Positions 1 to 7,369 of a DNA stretch of 23,108 nt are shown piece by piece; positions within the stretch are counted from its first letter, which is position 1; each line of letters starts with the position of its first letter. Origin of the DNA: Omnitrophica WOR_2 bacterium RIFCSPHIGHO2_02_FULL_67_20 (GTDB lineage: Bacteria > Omnitrophota > Gorgyraeia > Aquiviventales > Aquiviventaceae); NCBI GenBank assembly GCA_001805695.1, contig MHGT01000009.1, forward strand, positions 626 to 23,733, given 5' to 3'. The notes under the pieces are model-generated. The model was not told where the DNA came from and made no database searches. It was given only the letters and a program-made list of their open reading frames with translations. Both the position numbers and the translations under genes were made by a program.

Positions 1-5
1 ACGAC

Positions 6-41
6 ACATCACTGTAATCATTCGAACATCACTGTAATCAT
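6..41. repeat. Two 16-nt direct repeats, 20-nt period
   Basis: The 16-mer ACATCACTGTAATCAT occurs at 6-21 and again, identical, at 26-41, separated by 4 nt. It lies just downstream of the thyX stop codon at the window edge, so the array could extend further left. The function is unknown. It may belong with the word-type intergenic repeats found elsewhere in the window. Confidence 0.8.
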
Positions 42-65
42 GCCACAGGATTTACTGCGTTTGTA

Positions 66-1649
66 TTAGATCAGCCGCTGATACCGCTCCACCGGCATCC
101 GCCACACCGCCACCCCGCAGAAGCGGTCGCCCTCAGGGCAGAAGGGCTTGGCACTACCCCGCGAGCGCACCCAGCAGGGCGCTTGCAGGTACTTGCCGAT
201 CTCCGGGAACCGCTCCTGCACTTGCAGGACCTCGTCGCGGCAGGCGTTCCAGATCTCCTCCTGCGCGGTATAGCAGAGCCGCTGAACCCACTTGTGGTGG
301 AAGTGGAGCAGGTCGCCCGACTCCTCGAACCGGACCGGAAACGCGTTGGGCAGGAGGTAGAGCGCGTGCTCCTCCGGCACCTTCAGCTCCAGCAGCCGCT
401 CGATGGCGAGCCACACGCGCGCCATCGCCTCTCGGTAGGCCGTCTCGGCCTCGTGGCTGGCGGCGATGAGCGGCGGCACGATGTAATCCGGCCGGCCGCT
501 GATGAAGTGGCACGCCAGGATCGGCCGCGAGGCGGGCACCATCCGGTGGCGCTGGTCCTGCGAGTCGGCGGTGTGGGAGAGCTTCTTCTTGAAGGTGAAG
601 TGCGGGTGGACCATCGCGCGCGAGAGCTTGCTCATCGTCGTGAGCGTCAGCGCGTCGGCGAGGTACGGGTTGCGCGCCGGATCGAGCACCATCGCGATCG
701 CCGCGGCGGCGCCCAGCTGGTCCTTCGTAAGGCCCAGCACCGAGCGGACCGCCTGGGCCAGCGACTCCTCCGCGTGCGCCTTGTAGTCCACAAGCCGCGA
801 GGTCCGGCCCCCCAGCTCCGCGTCAAACTCTTCCAGAAATTTCTTGGTGGTCCCGTTCCGGCCGGCCCCGTGAAACTGCTGGAACGCCTGGTATTCAGGC
901 GTCTGCTCGAGCGGCATGGGGTCGGCCGCCAAACTCATGAAGTGCGGGTCGATCTTCGAAACCTCCTCCACCATCCGCTGGACAACGAACCGCTGCTCGA
1001 GCGGGGCGTCGAACTGCTGGCAGAGCCGCCAGTAGCGGTGGAGGGTGAGGCCGCTGATGGTGTGGTAGAGGTGCGCGTGCGTGGCCACCGGCAGGGCGTA
1101 GCGGGCCACTTCCTGGCACCGCTTCTTGATGGTACCGGCCCAGCGTTTCTCCTCGATGTTGCGCGACGGGAAGATGCGGCGGTACTCGGCGACCACCACC
1201 GGCTCCACCAGGTCGATGAGCCGGTGGTACACGTCCATCTGATCGTGCACGGCGTCAAGGTAGACGGCCTGCGCTTCTTCGGAGAGCGGCGGGACGGTAA
1301 AGTTGTCGGGCTTGACCTCCACAAATCGCTGGCTGACTTGTTCTGAATTATAAAACGGATGCGCGTGGAGGAACGACCAGATGAACTGGCGGGACACTTT
1401 TTCCAGCACGAACTGGAAGGTGGGGTGCTGGATGGTGGTGTGGTGGCCGGCCTTATAGATGCTCTCGGCGATGCGGTCGCGCTGCTCCCGCGACTTGTCG
1501 TCTCTCCCGACGTCCTCGGGCGAGATGACTTTGGAGGAGTAGCAGGTCCGCGCGGTGGCGACGGCGAGGTTGTACGGCTCCTGGAAGTAGTTCTCGAGCC
1601 GGACGACCGGCTCAGGGCTGATCGTGGTTCGGATGGCTGTCGCTGGCAT
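66..1649 (-). CDS. thyX: Double-length FAD-dependent thymidylate synthase (ThyX)
   Basis: ThyX makes dTMP from dUMP using methylene-tetrahydrofolate, FAD and NADPH in the cytoplasm. This protein has 527 residues, about twice the usual 220-250, and reads as two ThyX-like halves. Near residues 96-108 the signature RHRX7SXR is degenerate: A-H-P replaces R-H-R, but the later Ser106 and Arg108 (in NSEQVSQR) remain. A second motif-like stretch, DSQDQRHR, lies in the C-terminal half, and the C-terminus has a Cys-containing tail (PCWVR, KPFCPEG, RFCG). Long ThyX forms of this kind are known, for example in chlamydiae as I recall. The gene follows the M24 peptidase gene after 27 nt, so the two are probably co-transcribed. 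The ATG at 1649 has only a weak ribosome site (AGG). Family assignment is fairly sure; activity is inferred. Confidence 0.85.
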   Translation of the reverse strand: MPATAIRTTISPEPVVRLENYFQEPYNLAVATARTCYSSKVISPEDVGRDDKSREQRDRIAESIYKAGHHTTIQHPTFQFVLEKVSRQFIWSFLHAHPFYNSEQVSQRFVEVKPDNFTVPPLSEEAQAVYLDAVHDQMDVYHRLIDLVEPVVVAEYRRIFPSRNIEEKRWAGTIKKRCQEVARYALPVATHAHLYHTISGLTLHRYWRLCQQFDAPLEQRFVVQRMVEEVSKIDPHFMSLAADPMPLEQTPEYQAFQQFHGAGRNGTTKKFLEEFDAELGGRTSRLVDYKAHAEESLAQAVRSVLGLTKDQLGAAAAIAMVLDPARNPYLADALTLTTMSKLSRAMVHPHFTFKKKLSHTADSQDQRHRMVPASRPILACHFISGRPDYIVPPLIAASHEAETAYREAMARVWLAIERLLELKVPEEHALYLLPNAFPVRFEESGDLLHFHHKWVQRLCYTAQEEIWNACRDEVLQVQERFPEIGKYLQAPCWVRSRGSAKPFCPEGDRFCGVAVWRMPVERYQRLI

Positions 1650-1676
1650 GTGACCTGGGAAGGTGGACCTATCTTA

Positions 1677-2801
1677 TCAGATTTCCAGGACCTTCGGCGC
1701 TTTGGTGAGCACCTCACAGCCGTTCGGGCGCACGACGACCATGTCCTCGATGCGCATGCCGCCAGCATCCAGGTAGTAGAGGCCGGGCTCGACCGTGACC
1801 ACCATGCCGGCCTTGAGGATGTCCGGCCGCCCGCTCACGCGCGGCGGCTCGTGGATCTCGAGCCCGACGCCGTGTCCGGTGCCGTGGAAGAAGCCCTGCA
1901 TCCGCCCGCCCTGCTCGCCGGTCTTGAAGCCGGCGCGCTCGAACGACTCCATGATGGCCCGGTGCACCGCCGAGCCGTCAACACCATCCTTGATCATCCC
2001 GAAGGCGATCTCCTGCCCTGCCTTCACGAACTCGAACATGCGTTTCACCTTGGGAGAGGCCTTGCCCCTCACGACGGTGCGGGTGATGTCCGCGAAGTAG
2101 CGGGAGCGGGCGTGCTGGGGAAAGACGTCCATGACGACCGGCTCGTTCGCCCGGAGCGGCCCGGAGCCCTCGTTGTGCGGGTCCACCGCCTGAACGCCGG
2201 GTGCCACGATGGTATGCTGGGCGACGCAGTCGCGCTCCATCATCGTCAGGTGCATCGTCTTGCGCAGCAGCTCTACGGTGAGCGGCTTGCCGGCGAGCCA
2301 CAGCGTGCCGTCCGGCTTCGCGTCGGAGTTGCGGATGAGCTCGATAGCGGTCGCCAGCGCATCTTCCGTAACGCGGAGCGCCTCGGTGAGGAGCGCGACC
2401 TCCTCCTCTGACTTCACCATGCGCTCGGGGAAAAACGGGTCGGCCTTGGGCTGGACCGTGAGGCCGCGCTTGCGCAGGGCGTCGGCGTACGCCACGCCGA
2501 AGTCGACCGGCACCTCGATCTCCTTGACCTGGCGGCTCTTGAGGAGGTCAGCCACCACGTCCATGATCGCGGGCTCGGCCGTTCCCTTCCGCTTGAGCTC
2601 CCGCGAGAGCTTGGCGTAGGAGAGCACCTCGTCCGCCCTGGACTGCGACTTGGCCCGGTCGAGCTCCAGGTCGCTCATCACGAGCAGCCGGCGGCCGTCC
2701 ACCTGGACGAAGATGAACGGGTCGGGCGCCAGGAACCGGGTGGCGTAGTAGAGGTCGGCGTTCCTCTCGCTGTCGGCGATGATCAAGCGGGCAACGGCCA
2801 C
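1677..2801 (-). CDS. M24 metallopeptidase (Xaa-Pro aminopeptidase/prolidase type)
   Basis: Cytoplasmic metallopeptidase of the creatinase/prolidase fold, expected to remove N-terminal residues before proline or cleave Xaa-Pro dipeptides. It has 374 residues: a small N-terminal domain (about 1-125) and the catalytic pita-bread domain (about 130-374). The five expected dinuclear-metal ligands are visible: Asp225 (VMDVF), Asp238 (FADIT), His310 (GTGHGVG), Glu338 (VEPG) and Glu352 (RIED). The start is GTG at 2801, preceded by GAGGA five bases upstream. No signal peptide is seen. It lies divergent from nuoJ and upstream of thyX. Exact substrate cannot be told from sequence; PepP and PepQ are both possible. 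Confidence 0.9.
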   Translation of the reverse strand: MAVARLIIADSERNADLYYATRFLAPDPFIFVQVDGRRLLVMSDLELDRAKSQSRADEVLSYAKLSRELKRKGTAEPAIMDVVADLLKSRQVKEIEVPVDFGVAYADALRKRGLTVQPKADPFFPERMVKSEEEVALLTEALRVTEDALATAIELIRNSDAKPDGTLWLAGKPLTVELLRKTMHLTMMERDCVAQHTIVAPGVQAVDPHNEGSGPLRANEPVVMDVFPQHARSRYFADITRTVVRGKASPKVKRMFEFVKAGQEIAFGMIKDGVDGSAVHRAIMESFERAGFKTGEQGGRMQGFFHGTGHGVGLEIHEPPRVSGRPDILKAGMVVTVEPGLYYLDAGGMRIEDMVVVRPNGCEVLTKAPKVLEI

Positions 2802-2850
2802 TGGTTCCTCGCGCTGGACGGGTCACAAGCCACAAACAGATTGAGCTGTT

Positions 2851-2859
2851 AGGATAACA
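2851..2859 (-). promoter_or_regulatory. Candidate extended -10 promoter for the M24 gene
   Basis: On the minus strand TGT-TATCCT forms an extended -10 element about 50 nt upstream of the GTG start at 2801. No good -35 box is visible at 16-18 nt. This is a weak candidate based on sequence match only. Confidence 0.3.
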
Positions 2860-2951
2860 CACTCCGGGTCATCGCGTCACCAACCACCCGGCCGACAGGC
2901 TGCTTCCCGGGTAAACGGTTCCCAGGAAGCGGGGTGGGCGACGGCTGACGC

Positions 2952-2980
2952 TTGCAGGCTGCGGGTCGAAGCCCTATAAT
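2952..2980 (+). promoter_or_regulatory. Sigma-70-type promoter for nuoJKLMN
   Basis: TTGCAG (2952-2957) and a perfect TATAAT (2975-2980) are separated by exactly 17 nt. Transcription would start near 2987, about 60 nt before the nuoJ ATG. The palindromic operator at 2992-3011 would lie just downstream of the start site, a position suited to repression. Confidence 0.75.
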
Positions 2981-2991
2981 AGCCCTCATAG

Positions 2992-3011
2992 TTTGTGATT
3001 TTTTTCACAAA
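2992..3011 (+). promoter_or_regulatory. Palindromic operator before nuoJ (Rex- or CRP-like)
   Basis: TTTGTGA-TTTTTT-TCACAAA is a perfect inverted repeat with 7-bp arms. It matches the Rex consensus TTGTGAA-N4-TTCACAA at all but one position and contains the CRP core TGTGA-N6-TCACA. Nearly the same 20-mer precedes nuoA at 18737-18756. Rex is a repressor that releases DNA when NADH is high, and it controls nuo in some bacteria (shown in Streptomyces). Which protein binds here is inferred. Confidence 0.7.
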
Positions 3012-3046
3012 TCCTCGATCTTCCCATCGATACCCGGTAGAGAAGC

Positions 3047-3541
3047 ATGGCTGAGGCGGCTTCCTTTTATATTTTCAGCGGCCTGATGCTGCTGGCAGCA
3101 CTCTCGGTCGTCTCCAACCGGCGGCCGATCTACAGCGTTCTCTCGCTCCTCGTGGTGATGTTCTGCCTCGCCGCCCTGTTCGTCATGCTCGGCGCCTACT
3201 TCATCGCGGCGCTCCAGATCCTGCTCTACGCGGGCGCCGTCCTCGTCCTCTTCCTCTTCGTCGTCATGCTGCTCAACCTCTCACCCGAGGCGCTCTCGCG
3301 CACGCGCATCTTCACGCTGCGCGGCGCCGGCACCCTGGCCGCGCTGTTCCTCTTCGTCTGCCTGGCCAGGATCCTCGCCTCCGTGGGCGAGCCGCCAACC
3401 GGCGAGGCGCGCGGGACGGTGGAGGCGGTCGGCCGCGAGCTCTTCTCCGCCTACCTCCTGCCCTTCGAGCTCACCTCGTTCATCATCCTCGCCGCCATCA
3501 TCGGCGCCGTCACCCTCGCCAAGCGCGAACCCTCAAAATGA
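3047..3541 (+). CDS. nuoJ: NADH-quinone oxidoreductase subunit J
   Basis: Membrane subunit of complex I, located between the quinone module and the antiporter-like subunits. The 164 residues contain about five hydrophobic segments. The conserved TM3 region is recognisable (LQILLYAGAVLVLFLFVVML, including the YAGA motif). The protein ends with a short polar tail. It is the first gene of a five-gene plus-strand run (J-K-L-M-N), reached from the promoter at 2952-2980. The ATG at 3047 is preceded by GAGAAG, a poor ribosome site. The start is chosen because the hydrophobic N-terminus begins directly after it. Confidence 0.97.
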   Translation: MAEAASFYIFSGLMLLAALSVVSNRRPIYSVLSLLVVMFCLAALFVMLGAYFIAALQILLYAGAVLVLFLFVVMLLNLSPEALSRTRIFTLRGAGTLAALFLFVCLARILASVGEPPTGEARGTVEAVGRELFSAYLLPFELTSFIILAAIIGAVTLAKREPSK

Positions 3542-3546
3542 GAACC

Positions 3547-3581
3547 GTCACGTTTCACGTGACACGTCACACGTAACACGA
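3547..3581 (+). repeat. Five tandem heptamers (NNCACGT) between nuoJ and nuoK
   Basis: Five consecutive 7-mers, GTCACGT, TTCACGT, GACACGT, CACACGT and AACACGA, fill nearly the whole 43-nt gap. The centre TTTCACGTGA is self-complementary. A 17-nt stretch (3550-3566) recurs exactly at 21132-21148. The run ends three bases before the nuoK ATG and so overlaps its ribosome-binding region. Confidence 0.8.
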
Positions 3582-3584
3582 GCG

Positions 3585-3887
3585 ATGGTCACTCCCACGC
3601 ATTATTTAGTCGTCAGCGCCCTGCTCTTCTGCATCGGCCTGGCCGGCATCCTGACCCGGCGCAACGTCCTCATGATCCTCCTCTGCATCGAACTCATGTT
3701 CAACGCGGCCAACCTGGCCTTCATCGCCTACGCCGACGCGTGGGGCAACCTCGGCGGCCAGATGGCCGTCTTCTTCATCATCGTCGTCGCGGCGGCCGAG
3801 GTGACGGTGGGCCTCGCGATCGCCATCCTGCTCTCCCGGCAGCTGCGGACGCTCAACGCCGACGAGGTCAGCCTCCTCAAATGGTAA
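3585..3887 (+). CDS. nuoK: NADH-quinone oxidoreductase subunit K
   Basis: Small membrane subunit of complex I (100 residues, three transmembrane helices), homologous to MrpC of Na+/H+ antiporters. The two membrane glutamates of the central proton path are present at the usual E. coli numbers: Glu36 (CIELMFN) and Glu72 (AAAEVTVG). The gene begins 43 nt after nuoJ and ends 15 nt before nuoL, which supports one transcript. Its ribosome-binding region is made of the heptamer repeat (ACGAGCG-ATG), so the repeat could affect translation. Confidence 0.97.
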   Translation: MVTPTHYLVVSALLFCIGLAGILTRRNVLMILLCIELMFNAANLAFIAYADAWGNLGGQMAVFFIIVVAAAEVTVGLAIAILLSRQLRTLNADEVSLLKW

Positions 3888-3902
3888 GAAGCCCAATCCG
3901 AC

Positions 3903-5792
3903 ATGCCGGCTGATCTCGTTTCCTGCGCGTGGGCCATCCTGCTCTCGCCCCTGGCCGCGGCAGCGCTGATCCTGCTCGCCGGCGTTCACCGTCCCAAGCT
4001 GAGCGCGGCGGCGGCGATCGCCGGCCTGCTCACCGGGTTCCTCTGCGCGGTACGGCTCTTCCTCCATGCCCACGGCCGCCACGACGCCCTGCTCTTCGAA
4101 TCCTCGGTCTCCTGGATCGCCCTGCCCGGCCTGACCATCCCGTTCGGCGTCCTCATCGACCCGCTCTCGCTGCTCATGGCGCTCATCGTAACCGGGGTGG
4201 GCAGCCTCATCTTCATCTACGCGGCCGGCTACATGGCCGAGGATGCCGCCGTCAGCCGCTTCTACGGCCTCCTGTCGCTCTTCGCCTTCTCGATGCTCAC
4301 CATCGTCCTGGCGACCAACTGGATCCAGCTCTTCATCGGCTGGGAGCTGGTCGGCTTCTCCTCGTACATGCTCATCGGCCACTGGTATGCGAAGCCCTCG
4401 GCGGCCGAAGCCGGCAAGAAGGCATTCATGGTCAACCGGGTCGCCGACTTCGGCTTCATGCTCGGGATCCTCGCCCTCTGGGCCGCGTCGAGCCCGACGG
4501 TGTCCCAGCGGTCGTTCCACTTCCTGACGCTCGAACGGCAGCTCTCCAGCGCGATCCAAGCCGGGCTCATTCCGGCCGGCACGCTGACCCTCATCGGCCT
4601 GCTCCTCTTCTGCGGGCCGCTTGGCAAGTCGGCGCAGTTCCCGCTCCACGTGTGGCTGCCCGACGCGATGGAAGGCCCGACCCCGGTGTCGGCGCTCATC
4701 CACGCCGCGACGATGGTGGCCGCCGGCGTCTACCTCCTCTGCCGCGCCTTCTGGCTCTTCTCCGGACTGCCCGAGGTCATGACCGTGATCATGTGGGTCG
4801 GCGGAGCGACGGCGTTCCTCTCGGCGTGCCTGGCACTCGTCGAGAACGACCTCAAGCGCATCCTGGCCTACTCGACGCTGAGCCAGCTCGGCTACATGGT
4901 GATGGCGGTCGGGCTGGGCGGCCGCGCCGAAGGGATGTACCACCTCGGCACGCACGCCTTCTTCAAGGCGCTCCTCTTCCTCTCGGCGGGCAGCGTGATG
5001 CACGCGACGCACGAGCTCGACATCTGGAAGCTGGGCGGCCTCGCCCGCTCGATGCGCTGGACGTCGGCGTGCTTCCTCGTCGGCGCGCTCGCGCTCGCCG
5101 GCTTCCCCGGACTGAGCGGCTTCTTCAGCAAGGACGAGATCCTCGTCCTGGCCCGTGGGCATCACCTTGGCATCTACGTCCTCGCCACGCTCACGGCCGG
5201 CCTGACCGCGTTCTACACCGCCCGGGTTTGGTTCGTCGCGTTCACCGGCTCCTCCCGGCTCTCGACCCGCCACGGCGCCGGGGGCGGCCATCACGGTGTT
5301 CAGGAATCCCCGCCCATCATGCTCGTCCCGCTCTTCGTGCTCGCCGCACTCTCCGTCGCAGGCGGCTACCTCGGCATCCCGCGCTTCCTCGGCGCCTCCC
5401 ACGCCGAGTTCCACTGGGACGTCGCCGCGACCTCCGTCGCGGCCGCGCTCACCGGGCTGACGCTCGCCTGGCTCATCTACAAGCGGCAGGCGGTCTCGGC
5501 CCAGCAGGTGGTCCAGGCGCTCGCCCTGCCCTACTCCTTCCTCCAGCGCCGCTACTGGATCGACGAGATGTACGGCTGGTACGTCGCGACCGTCCAGCAG
5601 AAGCTGATCGCCGGGCTGTGCGCCTGGGTCGAGCGGGTCGTCATCATCGGCGCGGCGGTCAACGGCACCGCCTGGCTGACGCGGGGTGCCGGCCTGCTCC
5701 TGCGCCGCTGCCAAACCGGCAGAGTCCAGACCTACGTCTTTGTCTTCCTCATCGGAGTCGCCGGCCTCCTGACCATCGCGCTGACCCGGTGA
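3903..5792 (+). CDS. nuoL: NADH-quinone oxidoreductase subunit L
   Basis: Largest antiporter-like, proton-pumping subunit at the far end of the membrane arm; its C-terminus forms the long lateral helix. It has 629 residues (E. coli 613). Key channel residues are visible: Glu148 (FIGWELVGF), Lys242 (GPLGKSAQ) and the conserved block HVWLPDAMEGPTPVSALIHA from about 249. The C-terminal region from about residue 490 fits the lateral helix plus last transmembrane helix. The ATG at 3903 is followed directly by a hydrophobic segment. The stop TGA shares its A with the nuoM ATG (TGATG), which indicates translational coupling. Confidence 0.97.
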   Translation: MPADLVSCAWAILLSPLAAAALILLAGVHRPKLSAAAAIAGLLTGFLCAVRLFLHAHGRHDALLFESSVSWIALPGLTIPFGVLIDPLSLLMALIVTGVGSLIFIYAAGYMAEDAAVSRFYGLLSLFAFSMLTIVLATNWIQLFIGWELVGFSSYMLIGHWYAKPSAAEAGKKAFMVNRVADFGFMLGILALWAASSPTVSQRSFHFLTLERQLSSAIQAGLIPAGTLTLIGLLLFCGPLGKSAQFPLHVWLPDAMEGPTPVSALIHAATMVAAGVYLLCRAFWLFSGLPEVMTVIMWVGGATAFLSACLALVENDLKRILAYSTLSQLGYMVMAVGLGGRAEGMYHLGTHAFFKALLFLSAGSVMHATHELDIWKLGGLARSMRWTSACFLVGALALAGFPGLSGFFSKDEILVLARGHHLGIYVLATLTAGLTAFYTARVWFVAFTGSSRLSTRHGAGGGHHGVQESPPIMLVPLFVLAALSVAGGYLGIPRFLGASHAEFHWDVAATSVAAALTGLTLAWLIYKRQAVSAQQVVQALALPYSFLQRRYWIDEMYGWYVATVQQKLIAGLCAWVERVVIIGAAVNGTAWLTRGAGLLLRRCQTGRVQTYVFVFLIGVAGLLTIALTR

Positions 5793-7366
5793 TGCCCATC
5801 CCCCTCTCCGGCCTGATTCTCGCGGCACCCGCGCTTGGGGCGCTGGCCCTGATGGTCGTGCCCAATCGCCGCCACGCGTTCGTCCGGCGCATCGCCGTCG
5901 CGACGACCTCGGTGTCGCTGGCCGGGGCGATCGGGGCGATGGTCACCTACCATCGGGCCTCGGGCGGCTACCAGCATGAGCTGGCCGTGCCTTGGATCCG
6001 GTCGCTCGGGATCGGGCTGCACCTCGGGATGGACGGCATCAGCGTCGTGCTGGTGCTCCTCCACGCGCTGTGCGCGTTCACCGGCGTCCTCATCTCGTAC
6101 GCGATCAAGGAGCGGGTGAAGGAGTACTACCTCTTCTACCTGCTCCTCATCACCGGCGTCTTCGGCGTCTTCCTCTCGCTGGACCTCTTCTTCTTTTACT
6201 TCTTCTACGAGATGGCGGTCATCCCGATGTACCCGCTCATCGGCATCTGGGGCAGCGATGTGAAGGAGCGCGGTATTGTGCGCTTCTCCAAAGAGTACGC
6301 GGCCATGAAGCTGACCATCTATCTGACGCTGGGCGCCGTCGTGGCGCTCACCGGCCTCCTGTGGCTCTACGCCGCGTCGGGGGCGCGCACGTTCGACCTC
6401 GTCACACTCCAGCAGCGCTTCGCCGGGACGCCGCTGGACCCGTCGCTGCAGCGCGCGATCTTCCCGCTGCTTGCCGTCGGCTTCGGAGTCATCGCGCCCA
6501 TGTGGCCGCTGCACAGCTGGTCGCCCATCGGCCACGCCGCCGCGCCCTCCGCGGTGAGCATGCTGCACGCCGGCGTCCTCATGAAGCTGGGCTCCTACGC
6601 GATCATCCGCCTGGCCGTCACCCTGCTCCCGGAGGGCGCCGCCGTCTGGCTGCCGTGGCTCGCCTCGCTGTGCGTCATGAACATCATCTACGGCGGCTTC
6701 GTGGCGATGGCGCAGAAGGACCTCAAGCTCATCATCGGCTACTCCTCCTCGAGCCACATGGGCTACGTCCTGCTCGGCGTCGCCTGCCTGACGCCGCTCG
6801 CGCTCGACGGCGCCGTCATGCTGATGTTCGCGCACGGCCTGATGACCGCCCTCGCCTTCGCGCTCATCGGCCATGTCTACGACCAGACCCACACCCGCTG
6901 GTTGCCCGACCTCGGCGGTCTCGCGCACCAGATCCCGTTCATCGCGGGCTGTAGCGTCGCCGCCGCCATGGCCTCGAGCGGCCTGCCGGGCTTCGCGAAC
7001 TTCGTCGCCGAGCTGCTCGTCTTCCTCGGCGGGTGGGACCGGTATCCGGTCCAGATCGCCTGCGGGGTCTTCGGGGTCGTCATCACCGCGGTGTACATGC
7101 TGCGGGTCGTGCGGGGGACGTTCTTCGGCGAGTCGAAGCGGCAGTTCTCGCACGCGCGCGATGCGGCCACCCCGTTCGCGAGGCTGCCCTACGTCGTGCT
7201 GATCCTCGCCCTGTTCGTGACGGGCTCCTGGCCGAAGCCGATGCTGAGCCTCATCGACGCAAGCGTTCGGCCGCTCATTGAGCGCGTGGCGCCAGGCCGG
7301 GGCCGGCCCGCAGGAGAGCCGATCACGGTGCTCATTTCGACGCCGGTGTCGGTGGAGGTCCGCTGA
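5792..7366 (+). CDS. nuoM: NADH-quinone oxidoreductase subunit M, unusual channel motif
   Basis: Middle antiporter-like subunit of complex I, 524 residues, about 14 transmembrane helices. The start is the ATG at 5792 overlapping the nuoL stop; a continuous open frame upstream is only the shadow of nuoL. Glu140 (FFYEMAVIP), Lys265 (GVLMKLGSY) and Glu407 (NFVAELLVF) match the essential E. coli residues Glu144, Lys265 and Glu407. The central channel lysine (E. coli Lys234, in AVKMPMVPLH) is isoleucine here (GVIAPMWPLH, Ile234), and the usual PDAH/PDGH that follows is PIGH. NuoL and NuoN in this window keep their lysines. The identity is sure; the effect of the substitution on pumping is unknown. 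Confidence 0.96.
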   Translation: MPIPLSGLILAAPALGALALMVVPNRRHAFVRRIAVATTSVSLAGAIGAMVTYHRASGGYQHELAVPWIRSLGIGLHLGMDGISVVLVLLHALCAFTGVLISYAIKERVKEYYLFYLLLITGVFGVFLSLDLFFFYFFYEMAVIPMYPLIGIWGSDVKERGIVRFSKEYAAMKLTIYLTLGAVVALTGLLWLYAASGARTFDLVTLQQRFAGTPLDPSLQRAIFPLLAVGFGVIAPMWPLHSWSPIGHAAAPSAVSMLHAGVLMKLGSYAIIRLAVTLLPEGAAVWLPWLASLCVMNIIYGGFVAMAQKDLKLIIGYSSSSHMGYVLLGVACLTPLALDGAVMLMFAHGLMTALAFALIGHVYDQTHTRWLPDLGGLAHQIPFIAGCSVAAAMASSGLPGFANFVAELLVFLGGWDRYPVQIACGVFGVVITAVYMLRVVRGTFFGESKRQFSHARDAATPFARLPYVVLILALFVTGSWPKPMLSLIDASVRPLIERVAPGRGRPAGEPITVLISTPVSVEVR

Positions 7367-7369
7367 GCG

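Noticed and set aside
2992..3011. Intrinsic terminator, because of the palindrome with a T-run
   Set aside because: The T-run is in the loop rather than after the stem, the stem is AT-rich, and the site lies between a promoter and nuoJ with a matching copy before nuoA.
3929..5791. Long plus-strand open frame running into nuoM, and long minus-strand frames over 3606-8575
   Set aside because: They are rich in Arg, Pro, His or Glu/Asp in a monotonous way typical of shadows of GC-rich genes, and they overlap clear nuoL, nuoM and nuoN.
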